A stretch of 64,000 nucleotides of DNA from Gemmobacter aquarius. GTDB lineage: Bacteria; Pseudomonadota; Alphaproteobacteria; Rhodobacterales; Rhodobacteraceae. A program made the translations under genes and the position numbers. Positions 9,184 to 17,226 of this stretch are shown one piece after another (within the stretch, counting starts at the first letter, position 1; every line of letters starts with the position of its first letter). The stretch spans positions 2,840,001-2,904,000 of the forward strand of contig NZ_CP028918.1 in assembly GCF_003060865.1 (NCBI RefSeq), written 5' to 3'. The notes beneath the pieces are model-generated. The model was not told where the DNA came from and ran no database searches. It worked only from the letters and a program-made list of their open reading frames with translations.

Positions 9184-10104
9184 ATGCCCACCGTCCTGTT
9201 CGCGGTTCCTGCCCTGTGGGAGGAGTACCGGCCAAGCCTGACCGCCGCCTTTGACGGGATGGGGGTCGATCTCGTGACCGAAGCCGCGCCCGAGACGGTG
9301 GATTACATCATCTATGCGCCCTCGTCGCCATTGCAGGATTTCGCGCCCTATACGGCTTGCAAGGCAGTGCTGTCCTTGTGGGCGGGAGTCGAGCGGATCG
9401 TGGGCAACCCTTCGCTGACACAAGCCCTGTGCCGGATGGTCGACCCTGCCCTGACCGAAGGCATGGTGGAATGGGTGGTGGGGCATGCGCTGCGCCATCA
9501 CCTTGGGATAGACCGCCATATCGTCAATCCGGGGCGGGTGTGGGACCCGACCTGCCCGCCCTTGGCGCGGGAACGGCCCGTGGCGATGCTAGGCATGGGC
9601 GAGTTGGGCACGGCGGCGGCGCGGGCGCTGGCCTCTTTGAACTTTCCGGTGACGGGGTGGAGCCGGTCCGCGAAGGCGGTCGCGGGCATCGCTTGCCTGC
9701 ATGGCGAGGAGGGGCTTGAAGCTGCACTGCGCGGGGCGGCCATCGTCGTGACGCTGCTGCCCAAGACGGCCGAGACGGAAAACCTGCTCGATGCGCGGCG
9801 GCTGGCAATGCTGCCTGCGGGGGCGGTGATCCTGAACCCCGGTCGCGGGGCGATCATCGACGATGCGGCGCTGCTGGCGGCGCTGGATGCGGGGCATATC
9901 GGCCATGCGACGCTGGACGTGTTCCGCGTCGAACCCTTGCCGAAGGATCACCCCTATTGGGCGCATCCGCGTGTGACGGTCACGCCGCATATCGCGGCCG
10001 ACACGCGGCCTGCCTCATCCGCGCGGGTGATTGCCGAGAATGTGCGGCGGGGCGAGGCCGGCGAGCCCTTGCTGAACCTTGTGGACCGCAAGCGCGGGTA
10101 TTGA
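9184..10104 (+). CDS. Glyoxylate/hydroxypyruvate reductase A-like 2-hydroxyacid dehydrogenase
   Basis: A 306-residue NAD(P)H-dependent D-2-hydroxyacid dehydrogenase of the GhrA branch: a degenerate N-terminal substrate domain without the usual flavodoxin-like glycine signature, LSLWAGVERI, a Rossmann motif AMLGMGELGTAAARAL, then LNPGRGAIID with the conserved arginine, LDVFRVEPLP with the active-site glutamate, and VTPHIAA with the catalytic histidine. GhrA reduces glyoxylate and hydroxypyruvate. It starts 9 bases after rodA and may be transcribed with it, although no functional tie to cell shape is known. Confidence 0.85.
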   Translation: MPTVLFAVPALWEEYRPSLTAAFDGMGVDLVTEAAPETVDYIIYAPSSPLQDFAPYTACKAVLSLWAGVERIVGNPSLTQALCRMVDPALTEGMVEWVVGHALRHHLGIDRHIVNPGRVWDPTCPPLARERPVAMLGMGELGTAAARALASLNFPVTGWSRSAKAVAGIACLHGEEGLEAALRGAAIVVTLLPKTAETENLLDARRLAMLPAGAVILNPGRGAIIDDAALLAALDAGHIGHATLDVFRVEPLPKDHPYWAHPRVTVTPHIAADTRPASSARVIAENVRRGEAGEPLLNLVDRKRGY

Positions 10105-10186
10105 AAGCGCCGCCCTTGCGTCGGGAACGGGACAGACGCGGCGCGGTGCAGATTGCCCCATGGTGGCAGTGATGTCTGGGGGTTCG

Positions 10187-11056
10187 ATGCGCTACGGAAC
10201 GGGAATGCTCTTGGTTGTCGCCGCGGGGGTGCTGTGGTCGGTGCAGGGGCTGGTGTTTCGCCAGATCGATACGGCGGGGACCTGGGCCGTGCTGTTCTGG
10301 CGGTCGGTCGGGATGCTGCCCGTTCTTCTGGCGTTTCTGGCCTATCGGGCGGGCGGGTCGCCTGTTCCTGCGATCCGGCAGGTGGGGCTGGCGGGTGCCT
10401 TGGGCGGGATCGGGCTGGTCGCGGCCTTTGCCGGTGCGATCTATTCCATTCAGGTCACGACGATTGCCAATGCGGTCTTCCTGTTCGCGGCCTCGCCCTT
10501 TCTGACCGCGCTGATCGGCTGGGTGGTGCTGGGCGAGAGGGTGCGCGGCGAGACATGGGCCGCGATCGGGGTCGCGCTGGTCGGGATATTCGTGATGGTG
10601 CGCGAAGGGCTGCACGGCGGGGCGATGGCCGGAAACGTGGCGGCGCTGTTGTCGGCGCTGGGTTTTGCGGTGTTCACCGTGTCGCTGCGCTGGAGAAAGC
10701 TGACCGACACGCTGCCTTCGGTGCTGATGGGCGGCGTGTTTTCGATCATCGTGGGGGCGGCGGTCGCGTCGATGCTGGGCCAGACGCTGGCCGTGCCAGT
10801 ATCGGATGCGGTCTGGGCGATGGCGATGGGGGCGGTCACGCTGTCGGGCGGGATGGTGCTTTACACGCTGGGCAGCCGCGTGGTGCCTGCGGCAGAACTG
10901 GCGCTTTTGTCCAACATCGAGGTGATGCTGGCACCGCTGTGGGTCTGGGCCTTTCTGGGCGAGACGGCGAGTGCCAACACCTTTCTGGGCGGGGCGATCA
11001 TTTTGGTCGCCGTGATGATGAATGGTGTTTCCGGGGCGCGACGACGCCTGGCCTAA
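10187..11056 (+). CDS. EamA/DMT-family inner-membrane transporter
   Basis: A ten-span drug/metabolite transporter made of two EamA repeats (about residues 5-135 and 145-285); the second repeat begins at GGAMAGNVAALLSALGFAVF. Signature positions include FWRSVGMLPVLL in span 2, ANAVFLFAASPFLTALIGW at the end of repeat 1, and LLSNIEVMLAPLWVWAFLGE in repeat 2. These proteins usually export small metabolites or amino acids; the substrate is unknown. The ATG at 10187 follows TGGGGG; ATGs at 10160 and 10172 are also in frame. It is convergent with the RpiR gene, separated by four hairpins. Confidence 0.85.
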   Translation: MRYGTGMLLVVAAGVLWSVQGLVFRQIDTAGTWAVLFWRSVGMLPVLLAFLAYRAGGSPVPAIRQVGLAGALGGIGLVAAFAGAIYSIQVTTIANAVFLFAASPFLTALIGWVVLGERVRGETWAAIGVALVGIFVMVREGLHGGAMAGNVAALLSALGFAVFTVSLRWRKLTDTLPSVLMGGVFSIIVGAAVASMLGQTLAVPVSDAVWAMAMGAVTLSGGMVLYTLGSRVVPAAELALLSNIEVMLAPLWVWAFLGETASANTFLGGAIILVAVMMNGVSGARRRLA

Positions 11057-11058
11057 GG

Positions 11059-11178
11059 GCGGAATTTGACGCAAATTCCGCGTAAAATTTTTGCGAAAAA
11101 TTTTGGGTCGCGCCCGTGGCAGGTGGGGCGCCCGGGATTTGCGTCAAATTCCGGCGCGATTTCTGCGTCAGAAATCGC
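11059..11178. terminator. Four tandem triloop hairpins between convergent genes
   Basis: Hairpins at 11059-11081 (10-base perfect arms, loop ACG), 11084-11104 (AAAATTTTT-GCG-AAAAATTTT, perfect), 11132-11154 (one G-U pair, loop CGT) and 11156-11178 (10-base perfect arms, loop CGT). The array begins three bases after the EamA stop, and its last hairpin reaches the first base of the minus-strand RpiR stop codon. Position and symmetry point to bidirectional termination. The design matches 2300-2384. Confidence 0.65.
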
Positions 11179-12047
11179 TAGCGGTGGCGGCGGAAGAAAC
11201 GGGCGCGGGTGTAAAGGTCTTCGAGCCGTTTCAGGCGGCCTTCGGTCGTGGCCCATGTGCGGTCCTGCACCGAGGCGAGCAGGGTTTCGATCAGGACGAG
11301 GATCGACACCATGCTGTCCCATGCGCTTGGCGCTTCGATATGGCAGGCGAGCGTGTGGCGGGCATGGGTGGCGGCAGGGCTGACCCAGCGGTCGGTGATC
11401 AGGACGACTTCCGCCCCATGTTCGACGGCCAGTTCCACCAGTTGCAGCACGGCGTTTTCGTAGCGGCGCACGTCGAACACCACCAGCACATCGCCGGGCG
11501 CGAGGTCGACCAGCGCCGAGGGCCAGGCGTTCGACATGTCGGACATCAGCGTGACATTGCTGCGGACCGCCCGCATCAGTGTGGCGAAGTAATCAGCCAT
11601 CGCATGGGTGATGCGCCCGCCCACGGTGAAGATGCGGCGGTCGGGATCGGCCAGCAGGGTGGCGGCTGCGTCGAATTCGGCATGGTCGATCTGGCCGAAG
11701 GTGGCTTGCAGGTTGCCCACCACCGCGTCCGCAAAGCGGTTGAGGATATGCGACTGAGGCACGCCCCCTGCCCAGCGGTCATGTTTGGCGAGCGGCGAGA
11801 CGAGCATCGCCTCGACCTCGCCGCGCAAGGAGTGCTGGAAATCGGGATAGCCCTTGAAACCGAGTTTCTGCACGAGGCGCACGACGGTGGGTGTGGACAC
11901 TTCGGCCGCTTTGGCCAATGCGGTGATCGAGCCCAAGGCTGCGACCGGATACTGGCCGAGGATATGGGTCGCGAGTTGGCGTTCGGCACGGGTCAGGTCG
12001 GGCAAGGCGCGGCGGATGTGGTCTTCGATCGTGCTGTCCAGATCCAT
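11178..12047 (-). CDS. MurR/RpiR-family transcriptional regulator (HTH + SIS)
   Basis: A 289-residue regulator. The N-terminal HTH_6 domain (about residues 1-80) includes LTRAERQLATHILGQ, ITALAKAAEVSTPTVVRLVQ and GFKGYPDFQHSL; the C-terminal SIS domain (about 125-255) includes FTVGGRITHAMADYFAT, LAPGDVLVVFDVRRYENAVL and VVLITDRWVSP. SIS domains usually sense phosphosugars, but this subtype is also found beside nitrogen-compound genes. The ATG at 12047 follows GGGAG. It is divergent from the amidohydrolase-ligase operon and is its most likely regulator. Confidence 0.9.
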   Translation of the reverse strand: MDLDSTIEDHIRRALPDLTRAERQLATHILGQYPVAALGSITALAKAAEVSTPTVVRLVQKLGFKGYPDFQHSLRGEVEAMLVSPLAKHDRWAGGVPQSHILNRFADAVVGNLQATFGQIDHAEFDAAATLLADPDRRIFTVGGRITHAMADYFATLMRAVRSNVTLMSDMSNAWPSALVDLAPGDVLVVFDVRRYENAVLQLVELAVEHGAEVVLITDRWVSPAATHARHTLACHIEAPSAWDSMVSILVLIETLLASVQDRTWATTEGRLKRLEDLYTRARFFRRHR

Positions 12048-12142
12048 GCGGCGGCTCCCTTGGTCCTGGCGCATCATCGGGCGCGGGGCGCGATGCTGCA
12101 AACAGAAAACATCACTACAGCGGGAGATGTCGTGAATAATTC

Positions 12143-12173
12143 TTGACAGTGCGCTTGGGCAAGGCAAGCCTTG
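12143..12173 (+). promoter_or_regulatory. Possible promoter and operator between RpiR and the amidohydrolase operon
   Basis: TTGACA at 12143-12148 is a perfect -35 box; 17 bases downstream the -10 position is AAGCCT, which is poor. The inverted repeat CAAGGC-AA-GCCTTG at 12160-12173 covers this -10 position and would suit a repressor or activator such as the divergent RpiR protein. It is read from sequence only. Confidence 0.35.
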
Positions 12174-12203
12174 GGTGCGAATTGACAAGGATGACAGGTA
12201 GGA

Positions 12204-12968
12204 ATGGAGCAGCGTTTTGCGCCGGTGATCGAGAACGAGGCGGCCAAGGGCCGTGTGGTTCTGGTCTGCGAACATGCGTCCAATGCCTTTCCGGCACCCT
12301 GGGGCGATCTGGGGTTGTCCGAGGCGGCGCGTCAGGCGCATATCGCCTGGGATCCGGGCGCGCTGGGGCTGGCGCGGGGGCTGATGTCGCGGCTGGATGC
12401 GGTACTGATCCACGCTCCGGCCAGCCGGTTGATCTATGATTGCAACCGTGCGCCCGACATGCCCGGCGCGATGCCGGCGCGGTCCGAGGTTTATGATGTC
12501 CCCGGAAACATCGCCGTGTCGCCCGAGGAGCGCAGGGCGCGGACCGAAGCGGTCTATCTGCCGTTCCACGATGCGCTGCACGGGCTTTTGATGCGGCGTC
12601 TGGCGGCGGGGTTGCGGCCGGTGATGGTGACGATCCACAGTTTCACGCCGGTCTATTTCGGCAAGGCGCGGGCGGTAGAATTCGGGGTGATCCATGACGC
12701 CGATCCGGCGCTTGCGGTGGCGATACGCGATGCGGCGGCGCGGATGACGCGGATGAACGCGCAACTGAACGCGCCCTATTCGGCGGCGGATGATGTGACC
12801 CACAGCTTGCGGGTCAATGCCACGCCCTACGGGCTGCCCAATGCCATGCTGGAAATCAGGAACGACCTGATTGCCGATGCCGCGGCGCAAGAGGCGATGG
12901 CGGCGCTGCTGGCACCTGTGATCAACATGGGTGTGGCCGAAATCCAGAAACAGGCCAAGGCCAGTTGA
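12204..12968 (+). CDS. N-formylglutamate amidohydrolase family protein
   Basis: A 254-residue member of the FGase family, zinc-dependent enzymes that hydrolyse N-formyl-L-glutamate or related N-acyl amino acids. Visible marks are LVCEHASNAFP (metal-binding E-H), LDAVLIHAPASRLIYDCNR (the conserved arginine and D-x-N-R substrate site) and MVTIHSFTPVYFG (second histidine and catalytic region). No hut histidine-degradation genes accompany it. It sits 108 bases before a PuuA-like ligase, so it more likely hydrolyses a gamma-glutamyl or N-acyl intermediate of that pathway; this is inference. Confidence 0.8.
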   Translation: MEQRFAPVIENEAAKGRVVLVCEHASNAFPAPWGDLGLSEAARQAHIAWDPGALGLARGLMSRLDAVLIHAPASRLIYDCNRAPDMPGAMPARSEVYDVPGNIAVSPEERRARTEAVYLPFHDALHGLLMRRLAAGLRPVMVTIHSFTPVYFGKARAVEFGVIHDADPALAVAIRDAAARMTRMNAQLNAPYSAADDVTHSLRVNATPYGLPNAMLEIRNDLIADAAAQEAMAALLAPVINMGVAEIQKQAKAS

Positions 12969-13076
12969 GCCTTTCGCTGCCCGAGTGACGCGACGGGGGC
13001 CAAGCGCGCCCGCTTACAGATGCAAATGACCCCGCGCCCTTTGCAGGCAGGGGCTTGAACCCGACGGAGAGACCGG

Positions 13077-14444
13077 ATGCCCGGAAACATGACGATGGAC
13101 GCGCTGAAGGATGCCGTGGCGCGCGGCGAGATCGATACCGTGCTGGTCGCAGGGGTCGATATGCAGGGGCGCCTGATGGGCAAGCGTTTTCACGCCGCCT
13201 TTTTCGTGAACGGCGGGCATGAGGAAACGCATTGCTGCAACTATCTGCTGACCGTGGATATGGAGATGAACACGGTGCAGGGTTACAAATCGACAAGCTG
13301 GGAAACCGGCTATGGCGATTACGTGATGAAGCCCGACCTGTCGACGCTGCGCCCCTTGCCGTGGCTGCCCGGCACCGCGCTGGTGCTGTGCGATCTGCTG
13401 GACCATCACACGCATGAGGAGGTGCCGCATTCGCCACGCGCGATCCTGAAGCGGCAGGTGGCGCGGGCGCGGGCGATGGGGTTCGAGCCGATGATGGCGA
13501 CGGAACTCGAATTCTACATCTTCGAGAACAGCTACGAGTCGTTCCGCGACAACGGGTTCGGCGGGCTGAAGCCGATCAGCGCCTATAACGAGGATTATCA
13601 CATCTTCCAGACCAGCAAGGAAGAAGAGGTGATGCGGGCGGTTCGCAACGGGCTTTATGCGGCGGGGATTCCGGTGGAAAACTCGAAAGGCGAGGCCGAG
13701 GCGGGGCAGGAAGAGATCAACTATCGCTACTCGGACGCGCTGGATACGGCGGACAACCATTCGATCATCAAGACGGCGGTCAAGGAAATCGCATGGTCCA
13801 AGGGGCGGTCGGTGACCTTCATGGCCAAGTATGACCATCGGCGTGCGGGATCGTCGAGCCATGTGCACCAGTCGCTCTGGTCGGTGGATGGTAAGCCGCT
13901 GTTCGTCGACAAGGCTGACAAGCACGGCATGAGCGAGGTGATGAAGCAGTTCCTTGCAGGCCAATTGGCCCACGCGCAGGAGATCACGCTGTTTCTGGCG
14001 CCTTATGTCAACAGCTACAAGCGGTTCACCGTGGGGATGTTCGCGCCGACGAAAGCGGTGTGGTCGTCGGACAACCGCACGGCGGGGTTCCGGATTTGCG
14101 GCGAGCATACCAAGGGGATACGCGTCGAATGCCGGATTCCGGGCAGCGACGTGAACCCCTATCTGTGCTGTGCTGCTTTGCTGGCGGCGGGGCTGGACGG
14201 GATCGAGAAGAAGATGGAGTTGGAACCCGAGATGCGCGGCGATATGTATGCCGCCAAGGGGATCCGCGAGATACCGAAGAACCTGCGCGAGGCGGCGGCG
14301 CTGGCCAACGGGTCGGCCATGCTGCGGGCGGCCTTTGGCGACGACGTGGTGGACCATTACCACCATGCCGCCCAGTGGGAAATTGCCGAGACCGACCGCG
14401 TGGTGACGGATTTCGAGGTGCAACGCCTGCTTGAACGGGCGTAA
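13077..14444 (+). CDS. Glutamine synthetase-like gamma-glutamyl-amine ligase (PuuA/GlnT type)
   Basis: At 455 residues it has the length of the PuuA/GlnT branch of glutamine synthetases. The N-terminal beta-grasp segment ends in VDMQGRLMGKRFHAAFF; the catalytic barrel shows MATELEFYIFEN (metal glutamates), QEEINYRYSDALDTADNH, FMAKYDHRRAGSSSHVHQSLW (metal histidine), NSYKRFTVGMFAPT and ECRIPGSDVNPYL. Members ligate glutamate to amines (putrescine, ethylamine, ethanolamine) to protect them during oxidation. The dehydrogenases and oxidase downstream fit such a gamma-glutamylation route. The amine is unknown. Confidence 0.88.
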   Translation: MPGNMTMDALKDAVARGEIDTVLVAGVDMQGRLMGKRFHAAFFVNGGHEETHCCNYLLTVDMEMNTVQGYKSTSWETGYGDYVMKPDLSTLRPLPWLPGTALVLCDLLDHHTHEEVPHSPRAILKRQVARARAMGFEPMMATELEFYIFENSYESFRDNGFGGLKPISAYNEDYHIFQTSKEEEVMRAVRNGLYAAGIPVENSKGEAEAGQEEINYRYSDALDTADNHSIIKTAVKEIAWSKGRSVTFMAKYDHRRAGSSSHVHQSLWSVDGKPLFVDKADKHGMSEVMKQFLAGQLAHAQEITLFLAPYVNSYKRFTVGMFAPTKAVWSSDNRTAGFRICGEHTKGIRVECRIPGSDVNPYLCCAALLAAGLDGIEKKMELEPEMRGDMYAAKGIREIPKNLREAAALANGSAMLRAAFGDDVVDHYHHAAQWEIAETDRVVTDFEVQRLLERA

Positions 14445-14455
14445 GGACGGGCAGC

Positions 14456-14591
14456 GGTGCGCGGTGAACGCGCACCCTACACGGCGAAGGACGGGGTGAA
14501 AGCGGGGCGGTGGGTGCAGAGCACCCACCCTACGCAACGGGGCGCATGTCCCGCAGGAAATGGCAAGTAGGGTGGGTGCTTTGCACCCACC
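14456..14591. repeat. REP-like GGTGGGTGC palindromes
   Basis: Three hairpins fill the gap between ligase and aldehyde dehydrogenase: 14456-14476 (GGTGCGCG / CGCGCACC), 14509-14529 (GGTGGGTGC-AGA-GCACCCACC) and 14571-14591 (GGTGGGTGC-TTT-GCACCCACC). The first two end in CCTAC and the third is preceded by GTAGG, so copies two and three form an outer inverted pair, as in bacterial interspersed mosaic elements. They could stabilise the upstream message or reduce read-through within the operon. Confidence 0.6.
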
Positions 14592-14621
14592 GCAGGGGGC
14601 GGGACGCCCGAAGGTGAAGCG

Positions 14622-16001
14622 ATGAAGCCGATACAGTTGATCTCTCCGGTGGATGGTTCGGTCTATGCCGAGCGGACGCCGCTATCGCATGACGCGGCGG
14701 TTGCTGCCGTTGCCCGCGCCAAGGCGGCGCAAAAGGCCTGGGCGGCGCGGCCCTTGACCGAGCGTGTGGCGCTGGTGCAGGCGGGGGTTGCCAAGCTGAA
14801 CGGGATGTCGGCGGTGATCGTCGAGGAGCTGGCGTGGCAGATGGGCCGCCCCACCCGTTTCGGCGGGGAATTCGGCGGGGTGAATGCGCGGACCGACTAT
14901 ATGGCGGGGATCGCGGCCGAGACGCTGGCGCCGAAGATGGTCGAGGACAGCGACACGTTCCGTCGCTACCTCGCGCGTGAGGCGCTTGGGGTCGTGTTCA
15001 TCGTGGCGCCGTGGAATTACCCGTACCTGACCACCATCAACACGCTGGTGCCTGCGCTGATCGCGGGCAACTCGGTCGTGCTGAAGGCATCGAGCCAGAC
15101 GTTGCTGGTGGGCGAGCGGATGGCGGAAGCCTTCCATGCGGCGGGCGTGCCTGCGGATGTGTTCCAGAACGTGGTGCTGGACCATGCGACGACGGAGGCC
15201 CTGATCGGGGCGCGGGCCTTTGGATTCGTGAACTTCACCGGATCGGTCGGCGGCGGCGTGGCGATGGAGAAGGCGGCTGCGGGGACGTTTACCCCGCTTG
15301 GGCTGGAATTGGGCGGCAAGGATCCGGGCTATGTGCGGGCGGATGCCAATCTGGATGCGGCGGTCGATACGCTGATGGACGGGGCGATGTTCAACTCGGG
15401 GCAGTGCTGCTGCGGGATCGAGCGGATCTACGTGCATGAAAGCCTGTATGACGCTTTCGTCGAAAAGGCGGTGGCTTGGGTCAACGCGCTGAAACTGGGC
15501 AATCCGTTCGATGCGGCCACGACGCTGGGGCCGATGGCGAACAAACGGTTCGCCGCCGTGGTGCGCGGGCAGGTGGCCGAGGCGATTGCGGCAGGGGCGA
15601 TGCCGCTGATCGATCCGGCGAATTTCCCTGCCGATGACGGCGGGGCTTACCTTGCGCCGCAGGTGCTGGTGAATGTCGACCATTCCATGCGGGTGATGAC
15701 CGAAGAGAGCTTTGGCCCCGTGGTCGGGATCATGAAGGTCAAGGACGATGCCGAAGCCATCGCGCTGATGAACGACAGCCCTTACGGGTTGACGGCAAGC
15801 GTCTGGACGGAAGATTACGACACCGCAGCCGCCATCGGGGCGCAGATCGAGACGGGCACCGTTTTCATGAACCGCGCCGATTACCTCGACCCCGCCTTGT
15901 GCTGGACGGGGTGCAAGGACACGGGGCGCGGCGGGTCGCTTTCCTATCTCGGGTTCCATTCGGTGACCCGACCGAAATCCTATCATTTCAAAAAGGTGTG
16001 A
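14622..16001 (+). CDS. NAD(P)-dependent aldehyde dehydrogenase
   Basis: A 459-residue ALDH superfamily enzyme. Oxyanion-site N132 is in PWNYP, the general-base glutamate E229 in LELGGK, and the nucleophile C263 in FNSGQCCCGIER, where three cysteines follow in a row. EESFGPVVGIM and YGLTASVWTED are the usual C-terminal marks. It oxidises an aldehyde to the acid; beside the gamma-glutamyl ligase the likely substrate is a gamma-glutamyl-aminoaldehyde or the aldehyde made by the neighbouring alcohol dehydrogenase. The stop is two bases before the next ATG. Confidence 0.92.
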   Translation: MKPIQLISPVDGSVYAERTPLSHDAAVAAVARAKAAQKAWAARPLTERVALVQAGVAKLNGMSAVIVEELAWQMGRPTRFGGEFGGVNARTDYMAGIAAETLAPKMVEDSDTFRRYLAREALGVVFIVAPWNYPYLTTINTLVPALIAGNSVVLKASSQTLLVGERMAEAFHAAGVPADVFQNVVLDHATTEALIGARAFGFVNFTGSVGGGVAMEKAAAGTFTPLGLELGGKDPGYVRADANLDAAVDTLMDGAMFNSGQCCCGIERIYVHESLYDAFVEKAVAWVNALKLGNPFDAATTLGPMANKRFAAVVRGQVAEAIAAGAMPLIDPANFPADDGGAYLAPQVLVNVDHSMRVMTEESFGPVVGIMKVKDDAEAIALMNDSPYGLTASVWTEDYDTAAAIGAQIETGTVFMNRADYLDPALCWTGCKDTGRGGSLSYLGFHSVTRPKSYHFKKV

Positions 16002-16002
16002 C

Positions 16003-17163
16003 ATGAGCCACAACGTTCCCAATCGCAACTGGTCCTATCCGACCGCGATCAAGTTCGGCGTGGGCCGGATTTCCGAACTGGCCGAGCATTGCGCGGCGGC
16101 AGGGGTGAAAAAGCCCCTGCTGGTGACCGACAAGGCGCTGGCGAGCCTGCCGATCACGGCGGCGGCGCTGGACGGGCTGGCGGCGGCGGGGCTGGGCAGG
16201 TCGGTGTTTTCCGAGGTCGACCCGAACCCGAACGAGGGCAACATGGCAGCGGGGATCGCTGTCTATCTGGCCGGTGGCCATGACGGGGTGATCTGCTTCG
16301 GTGGCGGATCGGCCTTGGACCTTGGCAAGATGATCGCGCTGATGGCGCATCAGCGGGCCGACCTGTCGGTCTGGGATCTGGAGGATATCGACGACTGGTT
16401 CACCCGTGCGGATGCGGGCAAGATCGCGCCGATCATCGCGGTGCCGACCACGGCGGGGACCGGTTCGGAAGTGGGCCGCGCGGGCGTGCTGACCAATTCG
16501 GTGACGCATAAGAAGAAGATCATCTTCCATCCCAAGCTGATGCCGGTGGTGACGATCTGTGACCCTGCCTTGACGGTGGGGATGCCCAAGTTCATCACCG
16601 CAGGCACGGGCATGGACGCGCTGGCGCATTGTCTGGAAGCCTATTGCAGCCCGTTCTACCATCCGATGTCGCAGGGTATCGCGCTGGAGGGGATGCGGCT
16701 TGTGTTCGAGAACCTGCCCACGGCTTACGGCGACCCGACCAACCTCGAGGCCCGCGCCCATATGATGAGCGCGGCGGCGATGGGGGCCGTGGCCTTCCAG
16801 AAGGGGCTCGGGGCGATCCATGCGCTGAGCCATCCGATCGGGGCGGTCTACAACACCCATCACGGCACGACAAATGCGGTGGTGATGCCCATGGTGCTCG
16901 ACTTCAACCGCCCCGCCATCGAGGCGCGGCTGGAGAAGGCTGCGGCCTATATCGGCATTGCGGGCGGGTTTGACGGGTTCCGGCAGGCGGTGATGAACCT
17001 GCGGACGGTGCTGGGGATTCCGGCGAACCTGACCGCGATGGGGGTCGAGGCCGCGCGGCTGGACGCGTTGACCGAAATGGCGCTGGAAGACCCGTCTTGC
17101 GGCGGCAATCCGGTGGAATTGACGCGCGCCAATACACGGGCGCTGTTTGACGCCTGCATGTGA
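16003..17163 (+). CDS. Iron-containing alcohol dehydrogenase
   Basis: A 386-residue group III (Fe-ADH) enzyme. The N-terminal dinucleotide-binding domain has GGGSALDLGKMIAL and VPTTAGTGSEVGRAGV; the metal-binding C-terminal half has GMDALAHCLEAY, AIHALSHPIGAVYNTHHGTTNAVVMP with the conserved histidines. It oxidises an alcohol to an aldehyde with NAD+. Directly behind the aldehyde dehydrogenase, the pair could take an alcohol-bearing amine adduct, such as a gamma-glutamyl alkanolamide, to the acid. This assignment is inferred from context. Confidence 0.92.
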   Translation: MSHNVPNRNWSYPTAIKFGVGRISELAEHCAAAGVKKPLLVTDKALASLPITAAALDGLAAAGLGRSVFSEVDPNPNEGNMAAGIAVYLAGGHDGVICFGGGSALDLGKMIALMAHQRADLSVWDLEDIDDWFTRADAGKIAPIIAVPTTAGTGSEVGRAGVLTNSVTHKKKIIFHPKLMPVVTICDPALTVGMPKFITAGTGMDALAHCLEAYCSPFYHPMSQGIALEGMRLVFENLPTAYGDPTNLEARAHMMSAAAMGAVAFQKGLGAIHALSHPIGAVYNTHHGTTNAVVMPMVLDFNRPAIEARLEKAAAYIGIAGGFDGFRQAVMNLRTVLGIPANLTAMGVEAARLDALTEMALEDPSCGGNPVELTRANTRALFDACM

Positions 17164-17172
17164 GTGCTGAGG

Positions 17173-17196
17173 GCGGGGGGACGGCCGTCCCCCCGC
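17173..17196. terminator. Perfect GC hairpin between Fe-ADH and the FAD oxidase
   Basis: GCGGGGGGACGGCCGTCCCCCCGC is a perfect palindrome 10 bases after the Fe-ADH stop, without a U-run. It may attenuate transcription within the operon or protect the upstream RNA end. Confidence 0.4.
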
Positions 17197-17226
17197 ACCC
17201 CCCATAACCGATGAAGGCCCCGTTCC

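Noticed and set aside
12204..12968. Histidine utilisation (hutG)
   Set aside because: No hutU, hutH, hutI or hutF nearby; the neighbours are amine-ligase pathway genes.
14456..14591. CRISPR array
   Set aside because: The repeats are short palindromes with irregular spacing and no spacers of constant length or cas genes.
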